6,306 nucleotides of DNA from an uncultured Dorea sp. GTDB lineage: Bacteria; Bacillota_A; Clostridia; Lachnospirales; Lachnospiraceae. The DNA is taken from the NCBI GenBank assembly GCA_948468495.1, contig CAOKJI010000124.1, positions 1-6,306 of the forward strand, read 5' to 3'. Every line of letters starts with the position of its first letter. The stretch's first letter is position 1. Under the pieces are notes generated by a model, which was not told where the DNA came from, made no database searches, and worked only from the letters and a program-made list of their open reading frames with translations. Both the position numbers and the translations under genes were made by a program. Shown here piece by piece: positions 1-6,058 of the stretch.

Positions 1-1165
1 AATCCGGGCGGGAAAAGTAGGAATCGGGCCGATTACGGCATTTGATACGACAAATTATAAAGTAAAGCTGGCGGCGGAAGTAAAAGATTTCGATGCGAAG
101 GAACACATGGACTTTAAGACGGCAAAGCGGATGGAGAGATTCTCTCAGTTTGCCGTAGCGGCGGCCGGAGAAGCTTTCCGGGATTCCGGGCTGGATATAG
201 AGAAGGAAGATGTGTTCCGGGCCGGCGTTATCATCGGTTCCGGAGTGGGGAGCCTTCAGGAAGTGGAATCGGCTGTGGATAGGATTGAGAAGAAAGGTCC
301 TTCCAGAGTCAATCCTCTGTTAGTTCCCAGAATGATTGGCAATATGGCGGCCGGGAATGTTTCGATTCAGTTGGGATTCCGGGGAAAATGCACCAACGTG
401 GCGACGGCCTGCGCGACAGGAAGCCACTGCATTGGCGACGCGTTCCGGGCAATCCAGTACGGGGACGCGGATATTATGGCGGCCGGAGGCGCGGAGAGCT
501 GTATCTGCCCTACAGGAGTAGCCGGATTTACGGCGTTAACGGCGTTGTCTGAGAATCCAGACCCGATGCGGGCGTCGATTCCATTTGACAAGGACCGGGG
601 AGGCTTCGTAATCGGAGAGGGAGCCGGAGTTGTGATTCTGGAGGAATTGGAGCACGCAAAAGCCAGAGGAGCGCACATTTATGCGGAAGTAGCAGGATAC
701 GGCGCGACAGGAGACGCTTATCATATTACCTCGCCGATTGAGGATGGAAGCGGGGCCGCGAAGGCCATGGAACTTGCCATGGAAGAGGCGGGCGCGGTTC
801 CGGGGGATATTGATTACATCAACGCCCATGGAACCGGAACCCATTACAATGATTTATTTGAGACAAAGGCAGTAAAGAGCGCTTTGGGAAAGTTTGCAAA
901 CAGCGTAGTAATGAATTCCACCAAATCTATGGTGGGCCATTTGCTGGGAGCGGCAGGCGGCGTAGAATTTATCGTCTGTGTGAAATCTATTCAGGAGGGT
1001 TTTATTCACCAGACCATGGGGACCAGAGAGACAGACGAAGAATGTAATCTGAATTATGCCATCGGAGCGCCGGTAGAGAAGCCGGTACATTATGCGATGA
1101 GTAATTCCCTTGGTTTTGGGGGTCATAACGCGTCGCTGCTAATCAAAAAATATGAAGATAAATAG
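1..1165 (+). CDS. fabF: 3-oxoacyl-ACP synthase II (KAS II), 5'-truncated by window edge
   Basis: FabF condenses malonyl-ACP with acyl-ACP in the cytosolic elongation cycle. The frame is open from base 2, so the gene enters from the left; the first visible residues IRAGKVGIGPITAFDT align with about residue 28 of E. coli FabF, so some 27 residues are missing. The internal ATG at 107 is not the start, because conserved FabF sequence precedes it. The thiolase-fold catalytic set is visible: nucleophilic Cys in TACATGSH (codon 410-412), His in NAHGTGT (827-829), the conserved Lys of STKSM, and His of MVGHLLGAAGG (938-940). The C-terminal SNSLGFGGHNASL oxyanion/gating loop is intact. HGTGT is followed by H where FabF proteins usually have P, a minor change. 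It appears to be an intact, active KAS II and is the first gene in the window of the fab/acc operon. FabF versus FabB cannot be proven by eye, but FabB is not expected in Clostridia. Confidence 0.96.
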   Translation, partial: IRAGKVGIGPITAFDTTNYKVKLAAEVKDFDAKEHMDFKTAKRMERFSQFAVAAAGEAFRDSGLDIEKEDVFRAGVIIGSGVGSLQEVESAVDRIEKKGPSRVNPLLVPRMIGNMAAGNVSIQLGFRGKCTNVATACATGSHCIGDAFRAIQYGDADIMAAGGAESCICPTGVAGFTALTALSENPDPMRASIPFDKDRGGFVIGEGAGVVILEELEHAKARGAHIYAEVAGYGATGDAYHITSPIEDGSGAAKAMELAMEEAGAVPGDIDYINAHGTGTHYNDLFETKAVKSALGKFANSVVMNSTKSMVGHLLGAAGGVEFIVCVKSIQEGFIHQTMGTRETDEECNLNYAIGAPVEKPVHYAMSNSLGFGGHNASLLIKKYEDK

Positions 1166-1232
1166 AGACGAACCGCATGCGTTTGCCGACGGGATATTGA
1201 AAGAGGCGTGTGCAAAAGCGGCGGAAGTCGAT

Positions 1233-1240
1233 GAGGATAG
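1233..1240 (+). promoter_or_regulatory. ribosome binding site deciding the accB start
   Basis: GAGGATAG, with AGGA at 1234-1237, lies 8 nt before the ATG at 1246. The alternative starts in the same frame, GTG 1210 and ATG 1231, have only weak purine matches at poor spacing, so this site favours 1246. Confidence 0.55.
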
Positions 1241-1245
1241 AGAAG

Positions 1246-1668
1246 ATGGAATTTGAAAATCTGTTGACGTTAATCAAGACAGTTTCGAACTCGAAACTGA
1301 CAGATTTAAAATATGAAGAAAATGGAATGAAACTGCATCTGGTTAAGAAGCAGGGCTGTGTTCCGGCAGAAACAGTACAGCCGGCGCCGGCAGCAGAGAT
1401 GAGCGCACCGGCTGAAGCAGTACCGGAGCCGGAAGGCAGGATTATGAAATCCCCATTAGTAGGGGTGTTCTACGCAGCGCCTGCCGAGGATGCGGAAAGT
1501 TTCGTATCAGTGGGCGATGTTGTGAAAAAGGGACAGACCATGGCGATTATCGAGGCCATGAAGCTGATGAATGAGATTGAGTGTGAATTTGACGGAACAT
1601 TGGAAGAAATCTATGTGACCAACGGGCAGCCGGTAGAATACGGGCAGCCGTTGTTCCGGATCGTTTAG
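1246..1668 (+). CDS. accB: biotin carboxyl carrier protein of acetyl-CoA carboxylase
   Basis: AccB carries biotin between the biotin carboxylase (AccC) and the carboxyltransferase (AccD/AccA) during malonyl-CoA synthesis. From ATG 1246 it is 140 residues. Residues 1-35 (MEFENLLTLIKTVSNSKLTD...) match the AccB N-terminal helix that docks on AccC. Residues about 36-63 are an Ala/Pro/Glu-rich flexible linker, and residues about 64-140 form the biotinyl/lipoyl barrel. The biotinylation motif EAMKLMN is present, with the acceptor Lys at about residue 106 (codon 1561-1563). The start is uncertain: GTG 1210 (152 aa) and ATG 1231 (145 aa) are in frame, but alignment of the N-terminus with E. coli AccB and the AGGA spacing favour 1246. 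It lies 80 nt after fabF, and its stop codon overlaps the fabZ ribosome site, which suggests co-translation. A 20-bp palindrome sits inside codons 12-18. Confidence 0.94.
   Translation: MEFENLLTLIKTVSNSKLTDLKYEENGMKLHLVKKQGCVPAETVQPAPAAEMSAPAEAVPEPEGRIMKSPLVGVFYAAPAEDAESFVSVGDVVKKGQTMAIIEAMKLMNEIECEFDGTLEEIYVTNGQPVEYGQPLFRIV
1280..1299. repeat. perfect inverted repeat inside accB
   Basis: Arms CAGTTTCGA (1280-1288) and TCGAAACTG (1291-1299) are exact reverse complements separated by AC. As RNA it gives a stem of eight or nine pairs; as DNA it has the size and shape of a MarR-family operator. It lies within accB codons, so a purely coding origin is possible. Confidence 0.8.
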
Positions 1669-1672
1669 GAGG
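1667..1672 (+). promoter_or_regulatory. fabZ ribosome binding site overlapping the accB stop
   Basis: A full AGGAGG lies 6 nt before the fabZ ATG at 1679. Its first two bases are the last two of the accB stop codon TAG (1666-1668), so a ribosome terminating on accB sits on the fabZ initiation site. Confidence 0.85.
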
Positions 1673-1678
1673 ACGGCG

Positions 1679-2107
1679 ATGAATCATTTAAATATGAAAC
1701 AGATTCAGGAGATAATTCCTCACAGGCATCCCTTTCTGCTGTTAGATTATATCGAGGATTATGAACCGGGAAAATACGCGGTGGGATATAAATGCGTGAC
1801 CTACCGGGAAGATTTCTTTTTGGGACATTTTCCAGGAGAGCCGGTAATGCCGGGCGTTCTGACGGTAGAGGCGCTTGCCCAGGCCGGTGCGGTGGCTATT
1901 TTAAGCCAGGAAGAAAATAAAGGAAAGACGGCCTATTTCGGAGGAATTAACCAGTGCAGATTCCGGGGAAAAATCGTACCCGGGGACAAAATACGCTTAG
2001 AAACTGAGATAATCAGACAAAAAGGACCGGTAGGAATCGGCAGAGCTACGGCGAGTGTGGACGGTAGAACCGTAGTTTCGGCGGAGTTAACCTTTATGAT
2101 TGGGTAG
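1679..2107 (+). CDS. fabZ: 3-hydroxyacyl-ACP dehydratase FabZ
   Basis: FabZ dehydrates 3-hydroxyacyl-ACP to trans-2-enoyl-ACP in the elongation cycle. The protein has 142 residues, the usual FabZ length, with a single hot-dog fold. The N-terminal IPHRHPFLLLD (residues 13-23) and the catalytic segment GHFPGEPVMPGVLTVEALAQ (49-68) are canonical. The expected catalytic pair is His50 and Glu64, equivalent to His54 and Glu68 of E. coli FabZ. The ATG at 1679 has an ideal AGGAGG, so the start is secure. It lies 10 nt after accB and 9 nt before accC, inside the malonyl-CoA genes, an arrangement common in Firmicutes fab clusters. Some enterococcal FabZ homologues (FabN) also isomerise the double bond to make unsaturated acids. 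That activity cannot be assigned or excluded from the sequence. Confidence 0.96.
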   Translation: MNHLNMKQIQEIIPHRHPFLLLDYIEDYEPGKYAVGYKCVTYREDFFLGHFPGEPVMPGVLTVEALAQAGAVAILSQEENKGKTAYFGGINQCRFRGKIVPGDKIRLETEIIRQKGPVGIGRATASVDGRTVVSAELTFMIG

Positions 2108-2111
2108 GTGG
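2106..2111 (+). promoter_or_regulatory. accC ribosome binding site overlapping the fabZ stop
   Basis: AGGTGG begins within the fabZ stop codon TAG (2105-2107) and ends 5 nt before ATG 2117. It supports 2117 rather than the GTG at 2108, which lies inside the site itself. Confidence 0.75.
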
Positions 2112-2116
2112 CGGAT

Positions 2117-3481
2117 ATGATTCAGAAAATACTGATTGCCAACAGAGGCGAGATTGCAGTGCGGATTATCCGGGCCTGCAGGGAAATGGGAATCGGGACG
2201 GTTGCAGTCTATTCAGAAGCGGACGCAAAAGCGCTTCACGTACAGCTTGCAGACGAGGCCGTCTGCATCGGGCCCGCAAGCGCCGCGGAGAGTTATCTGG
2301 ACATGGAGAAAATCATCAGCGCGACGATTGTAACAGGCGCCGATGCGATTCATCCGGGTTTTGGATTTCTGTCGGAGAATGATAAGTTCGCCCGGTTGTG
2401 CGAGCAGTGCAGCATTACTTTTATCGGTCCGCCCTCAGATGTAATTGCCAGACTTGGTAATAAACAGGAGGCGAGAAATACGATGACTGCGGCCCATGTT
2501 CCGGTAATTCCGGGTACAAAAGAAGCGGTGTACGAGGCGGATGAGGCAGCCCTGCTGGCGGAGCAAATCGGTTATCCAATCATTGTTAAAGCGGTGCTCG
2601 GAGGCGGCGGCAAGGGTATGCGGGTGGCGGAGAAACCGGAGGAATTGAAAGAATGTTTCCGGACCGCCCAAAAGGAAGCGGAAGCAGCATTTGGAGACAG
2701 AGCAATGTATCTGGAGCATTTTCTGGTGCGCCCGAGGCATATTGAGTTTCAGATACTAGCGGATAAATTCGGTAATGTGATTCATCTTGCGGAGCGGGAC
2801 TGCTCCGTTCAGAGAAATCACCAAAAAATGATTGAAGAAGCCCCGTCCCCGGCCTTGTCCGGGGAGCTTCGGGAGCGTATGGGGAAGGCGGCCGTAGACG
2901 CGGCAAAGGCGGCAGGTTATGTAAGTGCAGGAACTATAGAATTTCTGCTGGATGATAAGAAAGATTTCTTCTTTATGGAAATGAATACCAGGATTCAGGT
3001 GGAGCATCCGGTAACAGAATGGGTAACTGGAATTGATATCGTAAAGGAGCAGATTCGGATTGCGGACGGCAGGAAACTGTCTTATAGCCAGGAGAATGTA
3101 CGACTGACAGGTCATGCTATCGAATGCCGAATTAATGCGGAGAACCCAGAGAAGGGCTTTCGTCCGTCGCCGGGAACCATTACGGATATGTACCTGCCGG
3201 GGGGCAAAGGGATTCGGGTAGATACAGCCATTTACAGCGGATGTACCATTCCTCCGTATTACGATTCTATGATTGCCAAGCTGATTGTCTGGGCGAAGAA
3301 TCGAAAGGAGGCAATCTATAAGATGCAGAGCGCGCTGGGCGAGGTGGTTATCGAAGGGGTGGACACCAACGTGGATTACCAGTATGAGATTTTGCATCAT
3401 CCGGATTTCCTCTCCGGTAATATTAATATTGGATTTATAGATGATTTGGAGCAGAGCAGAGAAGAGTCGTCTGCGCAGTGA
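2117..3481 (+). CDS. accC: acetyl-CoA carboxylase, biotin carboxylase subunit
   Basis: AccC uses ATP and bicarbonate to carboxylate the biotin on AccB. From ATG 2117 it has 454 residues, close to the E. coli length of 449, and starts MIQKILIANRGEIAVRI, the classic AccC N-terminus. The order is a pre-ATP-grasp domain (about 1-114), the ATP-grasp domain with its glycine-rich lid AVLGGGGKGMRV (159-170), and the C-terminal domain with the HAIECRINAE motif (333-342). Expected active-site residues are present: Lys116, Lys158, the HQK motif (235-237), Glu275, and EMNTRIQVEHPVTE (288-301) supplying Glu288, Asn290, Arg292 and Glu296. The GTG at 2108 would add three residues but falls inside the ribosome site. 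Nothing looks truncated or mutated. A GC-rich hairpin occurs within the coding sequence at 2837-2870. The long minus-strand ORFs opposite it are shadows. Confidence 0.97.
   Translation: MIQKILIANRGEIAVRIIRACREMGIGTVAVYSEADAKALHVQLADEAVCIGPASAAESYLDMEKIISATIVTGADAIHPGFGFLSENDKFARLCEQCSITFIGPPSDVIARLGNKQEARNTMTAAHVPVIPGTKEAVYEADEAALLAEQIGYPIIVKAVLGGGGKGMRVAEKPEELKECFRTAQKEAEAAFGDRAMYLEHFLVRPRHIEFQILADKFGNVIHLAERDCSVQRNHQKMIEEAPSPALSGELRERMGKAAVDAAKAAGYVSAGTIEFLLDDKKDFFFMEMNTRIQVEHPVTEWVTGIDIVKEQIRIADGRKLSYSQENVRLTGHAIECRINAENPEKGFRPSPGTITDMYLPGGKGIRVDTAIYSGCTIPPYYDSMIAKLIVWAKNRKEAIYKMQSALGEVVIEGVDTNVDYQYEILHHPDFLSGNINIGFIDDLEQSREESSAQ
2837..2870 (+). other. GC-rich hairpin within accC
   Basis: TCCCCGG (2846-2852) pairs exactly with CCGGGGA (2859-2865) across a six-base loop. 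GAAGC (2837-2841) pairs with GCTTC (2866-2870) after a four-base bulge. No T-run follows, so it is not an intrinsic terminator. It may simply reflect codon choice in a Pro/Ser/Gly stretch. Confidence 0.5.
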
Positions 3482-3494
3482 GAGGTCTCGTTTT

Positions 3495-3626
3495 ATGGCG
3501 GCGCGGCTGTGGGAGAAGGGATACTGCCGCCGCTTTGCGATAAGGGATGGGATAGGACTGACGGCTGCACAGACAGAATGGATAGAAAGAGGTGCGGGTG
3601 GATATGAATCTGGAAAATATGTTTAA
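3495..3626 (+). CDS. possible 43-residue ORF in the accC-accDA gap
   Basis: The 122-nt gap between accC and accDA is larger than the others in the acc part of the operon. ATG 3495 is preceded by TGAGAGG, which overlaps the accC stop, 9 nt upstream. The frame runs 43 codons ([14 protein letters not shown]...) and ends 20 nt inside accDA in another frame. I recognise no family, signal peptide or membrane segment. It may be a coupling or leader peptide, or a chance ORF. A GGCGGC/GCCGCC hairpin (3497-3502 with 3526-3531) would cover its start, which argues against strong translation. Confidence 0.15.
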   Translation: MAARLWEKGYCRRFAIRDGIGLTAAQTEWIERGAGGYESGKYV

Positions 3627-5433
3627 AAAGAAGGCCGTTCGTACAAGAATGGAACGTTCCCAGGCGGAGAGCAGGCCGGAGGTCCCCGAGGGACTGCTGA
3701 AAAAATGCAATAAATGCGGCGGGGCAATCATAGCCAGAGAAGCGGAAGAGCAGAATTATATCTGCCCGAAATGCGGGGGATATTTCCGTATTCCGGCGTA
3801 CAAACGAATTGAGCTTCTGGCGGATGAAGGAAGCTTTACGGAATGGGATATGGAGCTTGAAACGGATAATCCATTAGATTATAAAGGATATCCGGAGAAG
3901 CTGGAAGGGTTAAGGAAGAAGACCGGGCTACGGGAAGCTGTAGTGACCGGGTGTATCAGGATTAACGGTATAGAAGCGGCCGTTGGCGTGTGCGACGGGC
4001 GGTTTATGATGGCGAGTATGGGAAGGGCTGTGGGAGAAAAGATTACAAGGCTGGCTGAGCGGGCGGCAGAGAAACGGCTGCCGATGCTCTTATTTACCTG
4101 CTCCGGCGGAGCTAGGATGCAGGAAGGAATGGTCTCTCTCATGCAGATGGCGAAGACGGCGGCAGCTATGAAGCGGCACAGCGACGGGGGGAATTTAAGC
4201 GTCAATGTTCTGACGGATCCTACTACTGGCGGAGTTACGGCAAGCTTTGCCATGCTGGGAGACATGATTCTGGCAGAACCCAGGGCGCTGATTGGATTTG
4301 CCGGGCCGAGAGTTATAGAGCAGACGATTCGGCAGAAACTTCCAAAGGGCTTTCAGCGCTCAGAATTTCTGTTGGAGCATGGATTTGTAGACGGGATTGT
4401 AGAACGTCATAATTTGAAGGAAACACTGGGACGGATTCTTAAACTTCATCAAAACGATAACGCTGAAAAGGCGCGGGAAGTTCATCCGGCGGGAAGAACG
4501 GTAGAAAAACCGGACGTTAAGGCAGAGGCAGGAATGAAAGAAAAGCCCGAAATTAGGGCGACGGAGGAAAAGTACGGGAAGAGGGAAGAACAGAAGCGCC
4601 AGGAAGAGAAGATGAATCCGGGGAAAGGGAAAGAATCTTGCAGATACCAGGATATCCCGGCGTGGGAGAGAGTGCAGATTTCCAGAAAGGCAGACAGGCC
4701 GTCGGGAAACAGCTATATACAGGCATTATTCCCGGATTTTATCGAACTTCACGGGGACCGCTATTATGGAGATGATAAGGCAATCGTAGGAGGAATCGCT
4801 CAGTTTCATGGAAGGCCGGTTACGGTAATTGCTCAGACGAAAGGCTGTACCACGAAGGAAAATATTGAGAGGAATTTCGGAATGCCGTCGCCGGAAGGAT
4901 ACCGAAAGGCGCTGAGGCTGATGAAGCAGGCGGAGAAATTCCATCGCCCGGTTATCTGCTTTGTAGATACGCCGGGAGCCTTCTGCGGATTAGAAGCGGA
5001 GGAGCGGGGCCAGGGCGAGGCAATCGCAAGAAATCTGTACGAGATGTCTAATCTGAAAACCCCGATTCTCTCAATTGTAGTGGGAGAAGGCGGAAGCGGA
5101 GGAGCGCTTGCTATGGCTGTGGCGGACGAAGTATGGATGCTGGAAAATGCGGTATATTCAATTCTGTCGCCGGAAGGGTTCGCAAGCATTTTATGGAAAG
5201 ATGGCGGGCGGGCCGAGGAAGCGGCGGAACTAATGAAAATGACTGCGAATGACTTATTGGGGCTTGGGATTGTGGAACAGGTCATTCCAGAACCGGAAAA
5301 GCTCACCGAAGAGACAATGAAGCCGGTAGCGGATCGTCTGGAAGCGGAGATTACCGGATTTCTCGAAAAATATACAGCGCTGGAAACCGGGGAACTGTTA
5401 AATACCCGTTATCAGAGATTCCGGGAAATGTAA
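3604..5433 (+). CDS. accDA: fused acetyl-CoA carboxylase carboxyltransferase, beta-alpha
   Basis: This ORF combines AccD (beta) and AccA (alpha) in one 609-residue chain that transfers the carboxyl group from carboxybiotin to acetyl-CoA. Residues about 1-283 are AccD. They include the zinc ribbon CX2C-X15-CX2C (Cys35, 38, 54, 57), the crotonase-fold segment [12 protein letters not shown] (164-175), [16 protein letters not shown] (205-220) and the AccD C-terminus [18 protein letters not shown] (246-263). Residues about 284-348 are a Lys/Glu-rich linker with no recognisable fold. Residues about 349-609 are Acc[33 protein letters not shown] (381-397), [18 protein letters not shown] (423-440), [19 protein letters not shown] and [11 protein letters not shown] (492-502). 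The alpha part lacks the N-terminal helical extension of E. coli AccA, as in short clostridial forms. ATG 3604 was chosen over GTG 3592 and 3598 because [10 protein letters not shown] is a typical AccD start and AGAGGTG lies 9 nt upstream. Fused beta/alpha forms are known in some lineages. An internal start at 4612 could also make free AccA. Confidence 0.95.
   Translation: MNLENMFKKKAVRTRMERSQAESRPEVPEGLLKKCNKCGGAIIAREAEEQNYICPKCGGYFRIPAYKRIELLADEGSFTEWDMELETDNPLDYKGYPEKLEGLRKKTGLREAVVTGCIRINGIEAAVGVCDGRFMMASMGRAVGEKITRLAERAAEKRLPMLLFTCSGGARMQEGMVSLMQMAKTAAAMKRHSDGGNLSVNVLTDPTTGGVTASFAMLGDMILAEPRALIGFAGPRVIEQTIRQKLPKGFQRSEFLLEHGFVDGIVERHNLKETLGRILKLHQNDNAEKAREVHPAGRTVEKPDVKAEAGMKEKPEIRATEEKYGKREEQKRQEEKMNPGKGKESCRYQDIPAWERVQISRKADRPSGNSYIQALFPDFIELHGDRYYGDDKAIVGGIAQFHGRPVTVIAQTKGCTTKENIERNFGMPSPEGYRKALRLMKQAEKFHRPVICFVDTPGAFCGLEAEERGQGEAIARNLYEMSNLKTPILSIVVGEGGSGGALAMAVADEVWMLENAVYSILSPEGFASILWKDGGRAEEAAELMKMTANDLLGLGIVEQVIPEPEKLTEETMKPVADRLEAEITGFLEKYTALETGELLNTRYQRFREM
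4601..4614 (+). promoter_or_regulatory. possible internal ribosome site and start for free AccA
   Basis: Within the linker of the fused gene, AGGAAGAG begins at 4601 and ATG 4612 follows, with AGGA 7 nt before it. Starting there would give a 273-residue protein covering the whole AccA domain. The purine-rich Lys/Glu codons of the linker could produce such a match by chance. Confidence 0.35.
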
Positions 5434-5442
5434 GAAAATTAG

Positions 5443-5472
5443 TTGATTCTTTCCCGGGATAGCGGGTATAAT
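5443..5472 (+). promoter_or_regulatory. sigma-A-type promoter of fabT
   Basis: TTGATT (5443-5448) and a perfect TATAAT (5467-5472) are separated by 18 bp. Transcription would begin near 5479, about 33 nt before the fabT ATG. AATTAGT occurs at 5437-5443 and again at 5470-5476, touching both promoter boxes, and TAAAA-A-TTTTA (5481-5491) follows the predicted start. Either could be an operator, but both are low in information. Confidence 0.75.
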
Positions 5473-5511
5473 TAGTGCAGTAAAAATTTTAAATGTTGGA
5501 AGAGGGAGCGT

Positions 5512-5991
5512 ATGGACGCGTACAAGACGGTGAACGATGTTCTGGTTAATCTGATTAACGAAGTGTGGGTGCTGGAAGGAAAGGCTATTATTACAGGAGA
5601 ATTTCAGGATCTGACGAATAACGATATGCATGTGATTGAAGCCATCGGCAAAGGCGAGGGGGATAATATGTCTTCGATTGCGAAGAGGCTGAATATCACC
5701 GTAGGAACGCTGACTTCTTCCATCAACAGACTGGTTAAGAAAAATTATGTGGAGCGGTTCAGAAGCGAGGAAGACCGGCGCATTGTGCTGGTGAAACTAC
5801 TGGATAAGGGAGTGCGGGCATTTGACCATCATGCGGAGTACCATCGCAGGATGACGGAGGCAGTGCTTGCGAAGCTTAAGGAGGAGGAGATTCCGGTGCT
5901 GGTGAAGACACTGGCAGGATTTTCAGAATTTTTCCGGGAATATCATACCAATACCTTGTCGGACGATAGTCCGCCTGCCCGAAGGGCATAA
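5512..5991 (+). CDS. fabT: FabT-like MarR family fatty-acid synthesis repressor
   Basis: This is a 159-residue cytosolic winged-helix DNA-binding protein of the MarR family. The core resembles streptococcal FabT as I recall it: DMHVIEAIGK (38-47), the recognition region TVGTLTSSINRLVKKNYVERFRSEEDRRIVLVKL spanning about 63-96 with the MarR wing signature EDRR (87-90), and long dimerisation helices at both ends. FabT binds DNA better with long-chain acyl-ACP and represses fab genes. Position next to fab/acc genes supports that role. ATG 5512 is preceded by AGAGGGAG (5501-5508), and the gene has its own promoter. Streptococcal fabT lies near the 5' end of its cluster; here it follows accDA. The last 13 residues (147-159, NTLSDDSPPARRA) and the stop are encoded by a downstream-type repeat, so the native C-terminus has probably been replaced. 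The core is intact and the protein is likely functional. The wider MarR family assignment is nearly certain, the FabT role somewhat less so. Confidence 0.88.
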   Translation: MDAYKTVNDVLVNLINEVWVLEGKAIITGEFQDLTNNDMHVIEAIGKGEGDNMSSIAKRLNITVGTLTSSINRLVKKNYVERFRSEEDRRIVLVKLLDKGVRAFDHHAEYHRRMTEAVLAKLKEEEIPVLVKTLAGFSEFFREYHTNTLSDDSPPARRA

Positions 5992-6014
5992 GTTAAGGGG
6001 TGCCCCCTGGGTAT
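5951..6014 (+). repeat. structured repeat, copy A (64 nt)
   Basis: The element is closed by ATACC (5951-5955) pairing with GGTAT (6010-6014). Inside are hairpin 1, CGGAC-GATA-GTCCG (5960-5973), and hairpin 2, TGCCC-GAA-GGGCA (5976-5988). A second TGCCC at 6001-6005 could compete for the same GGGCA. The first 38 bases are also the end of the fabT reading frame. It shares TTGTCGGA and the 13-mer AGTCCGCCTGCCC with copy C, and 20 of its first 21 bases with copy B. Confidence 0.75.
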
Positions 6015-6045
6015 ACCTTGTCGGTCGATAGTCGGAATGTGGGTA
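6013..6045 (+). repeat. structured repeat, copy B (short, internally deleted)
   Basis: ATACCTTGTCGGTCGATAGTC (6013-6033) differs from the start of copy A at one base in 21. The rest is replaced by a short segment ending GTGGGTA, so TACC (6014-6017) can still pair with GGTA (6042-6045). Hairpins 2 and 3 are missing, and hairpin 1 is broken by the substitutions. It overlaps copy A through the palindrome GGTATACC (6010-6017). Confidence 0.6.
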
Positions 6046-6058
6046 ATTTATAAATAGC

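Noticed and set aside
757..790. Repeated GCCATGGAA segments in fabF
   Set aside because: They encode the repeated residues AME in a conserved helix and show no wider repeat or flanking structure.
107..1165. ATG 107 as the true fabF start
   Set aside because: The frame is open upstream to the window edge and encodes conserved FabF sequence there, so the gene is truncated by the window, not short.
1152..1256. 34-codon ORF overlapping the end of fabF and the start of accB
   Set aside because: No ribosome site before its ATG and no recognisable sequence; the overlap with both genes is explained by chance.
2756..3400. Long minus-strand open frame of 214 codons opposite accC
   Set aside because: It lies wholly over an intact, highly conserved biotin carboxylase, has no recognisable domain, and is composed like a codon shadow.
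4833..5306. Minus-strand open frame of 157 codons opposite the AccA domain
   Set aside because: Ser/Pro/Ala-rich antisense shadow of conserved AccA motifs.
5453..5466. CCCG/CGGG hairpin between accDA and fabT as a terminator
   Set aside because: Only a 4-bp stem with no T-run after it, and it lies within the promoter spacer.
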